Source of the DNA: Mesocentrotus franciscanus
Lineage: Eukaryota > Echinodermata > Echinoidea > Camarodonta > Strongylocentrotidae
Assembly (NCBI GenBank): GCA_037976565.1
Contig: CP137680.1
Span: 19,618,675-19,682,674, forward strand
Reading direction: 5' to 3'
Length of the DNA stretch: 64,000 bases
How positions within the stretch are numbered: the stretch's first letter is position 1; each line of letters starts with the position of its first letter. Shown one piece after another: positions 55,761-64,000 of this stretch. The position numbers and the translations under genes were made by a program. A model generated the notes under the pieces. The model saw only the letters and a program-made list of their open reading frames with translations, made no database searches and was not told the origin of the DNA.

Positions 55761-55919
55761 GGGACCCGTCTCATAAAGAGTTGATATTAATTGCAACTTA
55801 TTTGCGATTGGTTTCGATCGCTACTATGTACATAAGAGATAGGGGACTGCAAACTTGCGATTGATTAGAGGACTTGTGATTGATTCGGATCAATCGTATC
55901 TCTTTATAAGACGGGGTCC
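55761..55919. mobile_element. Short MITE, GGGACCCGTCTCATAAAG ends
   Basis: The 159-bp element starts GGGACCCGTCTCATAAAGAG and ends CTCTTTATAAGACGGGGTCC, an imperfect inverted repeat of about 20 bp. The interior contains inverted TTGCGATTG blocks. The termini resemble those of 24019-24165, which suggests a shared superfamily. Confidence 0.7.
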
Positions 55920-57298
55920 TAATGAATGAGACAAGAACGTGTGGTTTTACCAAAACGTTTTAGTTGAATATCTACCGGAAGATAGAAAACATTTTGTTTT
56001 CGCTTCAAACTTAAAAAAGGCCTAATTAGTTTATCCGATTAGAAGAAAAAACTATTTTTTATGGACATGACGGAGTAGATCATTTCCCGCGAGTGAAAAT
56101 TTATTGTAGACGAGAAAGAATTCTTAAACAAATATAATATTGACCTACATTAAAAAAAGTGTTATTCGGGTTCAGTGGTTTTTTTAAAAGAACAACACAT
56201 CTATAAAGATTGAGAGTATCAGATAACGAGCGAGTGTATCTATTTGTAATGATATATACTTCTTTTTATATGCTTCCCACTCAGATAACTTAATAATTGT
56301 TGTCCCAGTCAAAATTTGAAGGAAAAGCAATGCATGTAATATAATCGGTTGATCAGAATTATCAGAGGGTCTTCCGAGAACTTATTTAAATTTTTTTTAT
56401 CTTTATCTATAATTTGTTACCATGGGAAAATAAGCTGATCAAAATTGAAACTTGAAGTACTTGAGGGATATTTTCTTACTTCCATTCACGTGAAAATAAA
56501 AGTGTTACGTATCATATTTCCATTATTTTTTAAACTCCATATATATTTATGCAATTTGTAATCAAATATGGTATTATGTTTTGTAATTTAATCGATCTTT
56601 AACTCTCCTTCCTCCTTCTCCTTTGCGCTCTCCCTCTCTTTGTCTCAAACGCACATTCGCGAACACAAATTTAAAATGCGATTCTCCTTTTTATGTCACC
56701 TCTTTTTTCTTTTTTTTCTTTTTTTCTTTTAGTACACGGCTCCTCGTCACAATTTCGAAACGTGATTTTATGCGCTATTTCCCCTATTTTGGAGGTGCTG
56801 AACACGAATCTACCTGTTACCATTGTTCTACATGAGGTCTTTGGCCGTTTCCATGGTAACGAATTGTTTTCTTTAAAATGACATCTCATCAAACAACCAA
56901 AAAATATAATGGTAAGTGGCTAAATATAACTATTTCCAGCTACCCATTTGATTTTTAATAAAAGTCTCTGTCTTCCCAGGTCAAATTATCCCAATTTCTG
57001 TTGCTCTCACTCCCATCATTCTTCTTCGACTTCCTCTCTTTTTCATCCATTCATCTTCGACTATCACTCCTTAGTCTCACCCCTCTCTTTCTCACCCTCG
57101 TATGCATTTCTGTCTTCATGCTTGCATTCAATTCATTGTACTCATCCTCATTGTACTCAGACTATTACAGTGGTTCTTAACCATTTGTGTCACGCCCCTA
57201 TCGGATTATTATGGTCAGTACGGTGACCCAAAACAAAAAACAAAAATAAAGTAATACAAAATATCGTTTATAAGTAATCGAATACAAAACGAAGAGGA

Positions 57299-57361
57299 AG
57301 GAGGAGGAGAAGAAGAAGAAGAAGATGCTGATGATGATGATGAACAAGAAGAAGAAGAAGA
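57299..57361. repeat. AGA/GAT trinucleotide microsatellite
   Basis: A run of GAAGAAGAAG, GATGATGATG and GAAGAAGAAG units. Confidence 0.85.
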
Positions 57362-57656
57362 TACAGATTTCAATGGCAGTTATTAATTACCCCAAGTTAA
57401 GAACCACTTGATGTATTTATCACACACAAAAAGGCACAGGTGGTGATTGCCGAGAAACATTAATTTATACGACTATCATCAAGAAACGAAAACATATTTT
57501 TCTTCTTACCCTGAAGTATATCTATCCTTTATTAAAAATCGACTGCGTTTATTCCTCTTTTGTTTGTTTGCTTGATTTTTATCATCATCCAATTATTCGT
57601 TTTCGTGGTCAATAATGAAGTATCCTTGTAGAAGAATGATATTCAAGGTAACTGAC

Positions 57657-57750
57657 CGAGATCTAGCAGGAGATTAAAGTCGGGAACGTGCTCAAAACCA
57701 TGTAAACTTTCTGTGTCCATGATCTGATTAATGAGGGTGAGATCGGCGAG
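57657..57750 (-). CDS. Candidate upstream exon of the GABA-B receptor (flytrap N-terminal region)
   Basis: The frame reads LADLTLINQIMDTESLHGFE then HVPDFNLLLDL, flanked by an acceptor-like CACAATGTAG and a weak donor CTCG|GTCAGT. The pattern resembles the GABA-B segment in which a helix (AVEMALEDVN) leads to LPGYELxL about ten residues before the Cys-Asp that opens the 36.6-kb exon. Against it, the exon ends in phase 1 while the next recognised exon starts in phase 0, so at least one tiny exon would be missing. Without transcript evidence this is only a candidate. Confidence 0.35.
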
Positions 57751-59701
57751 CTACATTGTGAAAAGTGTCCAAAATGATTAGTAATGGTGTGAGATCGGTA
57801 AGCTTCATTGTTAGAACAACATTATCCCTAATTTAAATGTTCTTTAAATAAATATAAGCTGATAAATAATTCAAACAATTCCGTGTACTGCTAAAAGATT
57901 TCGAAAAAAGTGAACAAAAACTTAAATATGATTATCAACGAATGATGTATGATAACAAAACAAAAAAATTACATTGAAGATTATATTTTTAAAAAACAAC
58001 AACATCGCATTGAAGATGAATCTGAATATAGAATGGAAATGAAATGGGCAATAAAACTTAATTGAATGAATTGCAAAAATCAAATGACGCAAAACCATCC
58101 TATACTATGGTATTTAAATTATAAACACCAAGGTAAAAACATGTGTTTCAACCCCACCCCCCCCCCCTCCCCCCACAAAAAAAATGTATCTCAGTGCGGT
58201 AGTAAAACAAAATTTAAAACACAAGAAAGTAAACAAAATACATTTGTTTTATTGCATATTGCAGTGATTACACAAGAATAACCAATTTCTCCAAATCTCT
58301 AAAGGAATTTGCTGAACTATCTCTTGCTTGTATACTTTATAATACCATTGCATGCACTGTACTATCATAATATTTTTTCTATCAGTGTTCAGTTCTATTA
58401 TTAGTTACCCGTTTCTCCCGCGGGGGAGCCCGGATCGGAAGCAGGCAGCTAGGCAAGGCGTCCGTGGTAACACCTCGCGCGTTTGATCTCTGATGCACCT
58501 TTTTCTTTCGGATTCCCGCCGATCTAGCGGCATCCCTAAGATAAGTATCGCTCTACCGCGCCTTATCAGATGGTTATGATTAAAGGGAATCATATGACGT
58601 GACCATTAAAATAAATCTTGATAAAGTCATCTTTGAGTTGGTTTTAATCGTTCTCAGGATTTTTAACACATCCCCCCCCCCGACCCCTGTTCTCCTTTAC
58701 TACTGTACGTATTGAGCACGTATAACTTTATGTTTTTTGTCATTTGCACCACATATTTTATGTTATTACTTCCTATTTCTTAGTGTTGACCCCCTTCCCC
58801 ACACCGAGTTCTATCTATACCTCACCCCCTCTCCCCCTCCCCTCTCTATTATGGTTATAGGTGAGCAGGTGAGCCCCCAACATACACATTAAAACTCTCT
58901 TCTTAGCTAGGACTTAGTACATTCAGATAGATATAACAAAGAAAAAATGGATGAGATAAATGCATCATTGAACGAATGAACATATTTTTGCAATCCAAAT
59001 GGTTGTAAGCGCAGCTTTAACATTGCTTATCATCCCTATCTTGTAGACATCGACCGGTACATTACATCTTAACAGAAACGGCTACCATAGCAACGCCATA
59101 GATATGAAATTTAATGATTTTTGATAGGGAAACAAGGACAGATAGATACTTTGGAAAATACATATCAGAGCAACAAGGCTATGCATGTACATTTGCCTCA
59201 TTTGGCAAAATATAGCGACGCAGGTGAAAAATATCGTGCATAACGAAGTGAGGTCATTAGTAAGGACATATTTTTTATGACAGACGCGAAAAACGTTCTT
59301 TTATGCCGCGTAATAGCCTCAACTCTTAAGCATGCATCAAGGACAATTTGGAAATGAAAAGAGACAAGAGAAATGTCCTTTTAGGAGATGATCTGGAAAA
59401 AGAATACAAATGAAAAGGGTAAAGGTTACGCGCGTCACGACTAGATCTGTTTACACCCATTATGAAACATATTGGAAGGCGGCACCCTTTCAACACAAAG
59501 CATGTTTTCTTCCCCTCTTTATTCGTAGATCCACAATATATCAAGGGCAAATACTGTGATTTTGAGTGGAGAGTTGATAAATGTCATTATGTGTGTTCGA
59601 GCTATTTTGAAACATGTTTGCTATTGCAATCCTTGTTTCACGAAGACGTAAATGCATCCTATTTCTATTCTGTTACTATCGTTATCACTATCACTATCAT
59701 C

Positions 59702-59702
59702 A

Positions 59703-59763
<61 letters not shown>

Positions 59764-59818
59764 CATAATATATTATCATCATTATTATTACTGTTACTGT
59801 TACTATTACTATTATACC
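59702..59818. repeat. ATT trinucleotide microsatellite
   Basis: About 60 bp of near-perfect ATT is followed by ATC, GTTACT and CATTAC variants. The 213-residue frame over it is mostly poly-Ile repeat translation and is not supported as a gene. Confidence 0.9.
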
Positions 59819-59879
59819 ATTAACTTTACCATTGCCATTACCATAACCATTACTATTACTATTATATTTTTTTCGTGTG

Positions 59880-60008
59880 TCAGTCTGTCTCTTTGTCTGT
59901 CTGTCTGTCTGTCTGTCTCTCTGTTTGACAAATCCCCTCTTTGTTTCCTTTCTTCCCTTTCCGCCTCTTTCTCTATTTTAAACCATGCCATCCACGTCAA
60001 TTTCACAC

Positions 60009-60043
<35 letters not shown>

Positions 60044-60352
60044 TGTTTTATCTGTATCACACATCCCATATTTTCTCTGTTCTCCCCTCAGGCCTTGCTA
60101 TAGACACTATATAGAAACCAATGTCATGCATGTTAAACTTCTCTCTCTCTATTTCTTTCTCCATCTCTCTCTCTATCTCTCTCCATCTACCTTCTCTGTA
60201 TCACACATCCCAAGTTTTCTCTGTTCTCCCCTCTAAGGCCTTGCTAGACGCTCTATCGAAACCAATGTCATGCATGTTAAACTTCTCTCTCTTTCTTTCT
60301 CTCTCTCTCCCTCCCCCCTCTCTCTCTCTCTCTCTCTCTCTTTCTATCTCAG
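59880..60352 (+). repeat. CT tract with two 144-bp tandem units
   Basis: CT-rich runs alternate with a unit that starts TGTATCACACATCCCA (60053 and 60197, period 144). Each unit contains TTCTCTGTTCTCCCCTC and AAACCAATGTCATGCATGTT. Frames here are SLSLS-type artefacts. Confidence 0.82.
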
Positions 60353-60754
60353 TCATAGACGTTTTCCTGGCACGGCAAATATATCAGATGATTTGATGAC
60401 AGTACATAGGTTTTTTTCTCAAGCAACAACGACAAGACATGACTAGCACAATAATAACAACGATGCTTCATCAGTTTTTTTCTTCTTCTCTCTCTCTTAT
60501 TTAATCACGGTTTCTTATAGTACCAATGCTTCGCATCTCTTTGTATCCCTTGTCTTTCCTTTGCCATGTCATCACAGGCAATGTCATTAAATATAGCTTG
60601 CAGTTAATGGATGGTAGCTCCAAAAAAAAGTAAACGATCAGTCAGAGATTATCCTGCCAATGTTCCTTTTCGATCAAAGATTAGACTGACATGTTCTCGG
60701 AATAGTCATGGTAGGTCTATGTTTATACGTCGTTGTCGCAGGGAGGCCGGGTAT

Positions 60755-60762
60755 ATACAGAA

Positions 60763-60794
<32 letters not shown>

Positions 60795-60834
60795 GGGGGA
60801 ATGAGATTCAGAAAGAGTGACAGTAGAAAGGGAT

Positions 60835-60871
<37 letters not shown>

Positions 60872-60960
60872 GGAGAGTAAATTAATAAAGAGGGAGTTAG
60901 GAGAGAGAGAGACTGAGAGAACGAGTGGAGGACGATGAAGGGTTAAGACAGAAAGAAAGA
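60755..60960. repeat. GA-rich tract
   Basis: GA runs to about 60930, opposite in strand to the CT tract at 59880-60352. The 182-residue minus-strand frame is an artefact. Confidence 0.85.
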
Positions 60961-62249
60961 TTAATGAACCATTGAGAGAGTGTAAAAACGAGTAAGACAG
61001 GGAGTACAGAAAGGGGGTATTTGACTCAAAGAGGATAAAAGAGAGGGCAGAGAGAGAGAGACAGGACAAGATCTGTATAGACAGGTAGAGAGGAAGCCTG
61101 CATCCATTATGCTGTCTGTCGTATTCTGCTTCGGTGTGGGGAGAGGTTGCGACGCAAATTTTGAGAAAAACAAAATACTGATCAATCAAAATACATCTCC
61201 TGTAATTTTCTCGCAAACACAAATTGAAGTCATGTACTTTTTCGAGTCAAGGTCTACACAATGTCTGATAACGCCTAAAACTCAACTCTCGTCTTATAGA
61301 CATTTCAAGTGCCGTATATCACGAGCGTTATCAATAAACACAGAGTATGTACTATACACTTCTTTAGTATGCAAAAAGAAAAACGTTATCCTTCAGAGTA
61401 ACCATCCGCTTTAAGGACCTGAAGGTGTTGCCATTATGAATCAATAATGAATCCGCAATTATTTAAGTGTATTTTGATGTATTGATAAGTCCGCTTATTT
61501 GTGTATTTTGAACTGATATGAAACAATTTTCTTATTAGTTTTTAATTTTTTTCTTAACCGTCAATATTAGAATCCTGACATGTGAGAATAAAATTGGAGA
61601 TACATATAGGTATATAGTTGATACTATCTATCGTCTTAAATACCATTATCATAATTGATATTTGCAAACATTATCTTGTGATCACACTATCAATGGAATT
61701 ATAATCACCTTTCATCTACTTTTGATTATTTTACTGACCTTTCTTTGTGTGGATGGTCAAGGCCTAGCAAACTATTAATATGTCATAATTAGTCGGGTTA
61801 ATAAAGATATAATTGGTCATCAAGATTCGCCGGAGATGTGAGGGGCCGACATGACCTCGACGTCGGCTTGTCACAATAATGGACGATGAATATGATAATT
61901 GCCTGTGGTCTATTTTCCATTGTGAAGTTTATTATTATTGGGTAATCATTTAAATACACGTAAATGGTTGCTCTCAGTGACTTAAAAGATAAAAGTGGTG
62001 TAACACGGCCTTTTTCTGTTGACTTATTGCCTTCATTTAATTATATTCTAAAATATGTATAATCGTCTTTTTCCCCCGTGGTCTTTTCTCATTTCATATT
62101 CTCCTCACCCCTCTCATTTTTCTTTCCTTTCGTCTGTTTGTTTGTTTCTCTGTTTCTTTCTTTCTTTCTTTCCTTCTTTCCTTTTTTTCTCTCTAACCTA
62201 CATGTATTGCTTTCATTGTATGGCTAACCATGACATGTATATTATAGAT

Positions 62250-62827
62250 ATAATGACTGCTATGAGAGGGATATTTGTTTTTATATAGGCTCAAGGGGAT
62301 GTTACATCCTGTTATCACCCGTGGCGTGCCGAGGGGTGATGGCAGGATGTAACGTCCGCAAGAGCCTATAAAACAAATATGCCTCGAATATTAAAGCAGT
62401 CAATTATATATATTATATACCGAATTGAAATAAAAGTCTACCAAGAATTCTTACTTTATCCTTTTCTTGGTAAAGATTGGTTAACACATCACAGAAAATC
62501 TGAGACACTGTCTGTTAATCTTCGCTGGAAAGATGACTGAATCTTACAATCATTTGGGAATCGCAGACAAAAAGCGCTGTATGGTATCCGCGCTCGCACA
62601 AAGACAATTTTAACACGTAAACCAATGGAGATCGCAGCATGAGGACATTTTTCTAAAAGACTATTGACCGGTAGGCGGGTAGGATGGCACTTTTTACAAG
62701 ACTATTGACAGGTAGGCGGGTATGATGGCACTTTTTAAAAGACTGTTGACTGGTAGGCGGGCATGGATAAAATCACGACTCCAATTTCGACCAATCAGAT
62801 GGCTAGATATCTAAAGTGAGGTATATA
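62250..62827 (-). mobile_element. Foldback element, copy 2 (single hairpin module)
   Basis: This inverted copy of the 31.0-31.7 kb element has one hairpin module (about 62264-62390) with stems of ATATTTGTTTTTATATAGGC and its complement. Its head carries about three tandem ~42-bp copies of a GACTATTGAC-GGTAGGCGGGT unit (62655-62767), where copy 1 has one. The shared landmarks are GTGCGAGCGCGGATACCATA and the tract around GAAGATTAAYAGACAGTGTC. Confidence 0.75.
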
Positions 62828-63379
62828 ATTCTCTTTAGATCTTATCATTTTCGAAAATATTTGCGGATATCAGTAATGTTCTCAATAACAAGGCCCTTAT
62901 GAATGGGGCAACGCTACACTATTGCAATAGCACTATTCAATCTTTACAAAAAGGGATCATTTTAGTAGGGTTCCAACTTGAACCATAGTTTTTTTTTTAA
63001 ATACGAGGAATTCAAAAGTATTTTCCTGTTACAAATTTGTTTCAAATCAATCCATTTATTTTTTTGTTAAAACACAATCCGTTCGTTTGCTTCCATGTAT
63101 GATTACATTAATCAGGGACCTGTGGTGACCTTTTATTGCGAGACGATCATTACACGGCTTGCGGACATCATGTAGCATGTATGTACCCATATTGATTAAA
63201 TGCAGACAAAGACAGTATAGAGGGGAGGATAATCAAGCAATCCTAATTTGCCTCGTTATGACAGAATTACTCATCGTTCACGACCTTGAGTCATGTGACT
63301 ACACACTGCCCATGTAATGTTGTACGACAGGTTTTGATTTATGAGAATTTCCGATTGAAAATGAGTTATGAAATGTAGA

Positions 63380-63472
63380 GGGAATAGAATAGGGAGAGAG
63401 GGAGAGGGTGAGAGAGAGAGGGGGAGGGGTAGAGGGAGGGATGGAGAGAGAGGGTGAAAGGGCGAGAGGGGA

Positions 63473-63503
<31 letters not shown>

Positions 63504-63510
63504 TGGGACA
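63380..63510. repeat. GA-rich tract
   Basis: GAGAGAG and GAGGG units, with a clean GA run at 63479-63503. Confidence 0.87.
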
Positions 63511-63639
63511 GTATTATTAGTAGACTTAGAAGTAGTAGTCGTTGTAGTCGTATGATAATGAATGAAAACATTATATTTAAAATATGACCTATGCAATCGT
63601 ATCAAAATAAATGATTTGCCTTAGGCATTTTATTCAGCG

Positions 63640-63775
63640 GAATGTTGATAACTGTGACGAGATATTAATCTATATTCGCCACGCTCAAACCAATTGAAGA
63701 AAATTCTTTGAATGCTTGAGCGTCTTATCATGGTAGCTTGGTTAAAACCACTGTAATAATACTATTCGATGCATT
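63640..63775 (+). mobile_element. SINE type 2 body fragment
   Basis: GACGAGATATTAATCTATAT, CGCCACGCTCAAACCAATTG and the following ~80 bases follow the order of the type 2 SINE body without its head. Confidence 0.45.
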
Positions 63776-63933
63776 AGAATCCTCCAAAATTGAGGAAGAA
63801 GCGCTTTGCAAATCAACCTATCATCAGTATTATTATCAAGTTCGAAAGTGAACAGAATACAGGCATGACAGATAGAAATATAACGAAACGTCGTCAAATG
63901 TATAACTTCTTCCAGACGAGTCGTTCCTTCCCT

Positions 63934-64000
63934 TTAAAGGTATCGTTTAACAATGTTAAATCTGAGATGCATAGCCCTACGTGTTATCAGTATTCGTGAT
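63934..64000 (+). mobile_element. TTAA-ended MITE, family 2, copy D (cut by window edge)
   Basis: The last 67 bases begin TTAAAGGTATCGTTTAACA and follow the family consensus through the GAGATGCAT and TGTTATCAG blocks to the end of the window. Confidence 0.75.

Larger units (their letters stand above)
55920..59700. other. Mostly featureless, with the candidate exon and a GC-rich patch
   Basis: Contains the candidate receptor exon (57657-57750) and its partial duplicate, the AGA/GAT microsatellite, and a GC-rich patch at 58415-58570. That patch has CGCGGGGGAGCCCGGATCGG and GGCGCGGTAGAGCG on opposite strands. The patch looks vaguely tRNA-like but does not fold into a convincing cloverleaf by eye. 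Confidence 0.4.

Noticed and set aside
58415..58590. GC-rich patch resembling a tRNA on the minus strand
   Set aside because: GGCGCGGTAGAGCG resembles a D arm, but no B box consensus or anticodon arm could be assembled; left as unexplained GC-rich sequence.
59462..60103. 213-residue plus-strand frame
   Set aside because: Most of it is poly-Ile from the ATT microsatellite and SLSLS from CT runs.
1..64000. CRISPR arrays, bacterial operons, ribosome binding sites or integrated virus genes
   Set aside because: The DNA is plainly eukaryotic; no direct-repeat/spacer pattern, and no reverse transcriptase, integrase, capsid or polymerase frame was seen.

Overview
The window looks like animal nuclear DNA: AT-rich, intron-dominated and packed with microsatellites, tRNA-derived SINEs and short non-autonomous DNA transposons. 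The SINE and MITE types, and one interrupted gene of a broadly animal family, suggest a marine invertebrate deuterostome, most likely a sea urchin. The species assignment is inference.

Only one protein-coding gene is supported. It lies on the minus strand and fills about 5.4-36.6 kb. I assembled 14 exons by hand from GT/AG sites, matching phases and homology. They encode 979 residues of a class C GPCR of the GABA-B receptor type: most of the Venus-flytrap ectodomain, seven membrane segments and a long coiled-coil cytoplasmic tail. The first recognised exon starts inside the flytrap domain, so the signal peptide and first lobe strands are missing. One weak candidate 5' exon lies 21 kb further upstream at 57.66-57.75 kb. 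The membrane core is closest to GABBR2. The ectodomain wording is closer to GABBR1, but several known GABA-contact residues are changed, and the tail has an RXR-type ER-retention-like motif and a hydrophobic C terminus (IYYV).

Layout: 0-5.4 kb is intergenic DNA plus 3' UTR, with a TTAA-ended MITE, a 700-bp GG-rich tetranucleotide satellite, a hAT-like MITE with an 8-bp target duplication and a SINE. 5.4-36.6 kb holds the gene, with introns full of foldback and TTAA-type elements and a trinucleotide minisatellite. 36.6-64 kb has no convincing gene. It is probably the long 5' intron(s) and upstream DNA, and carries further MITEs, GA/CT tracts and a remarkable foldback element at 52.2-52.5 kb with a helically spaced array of 16-bp palindromes.

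Most other open frames read through GA/CT or TAC repeats, or through transposon remnants, and are not genes.
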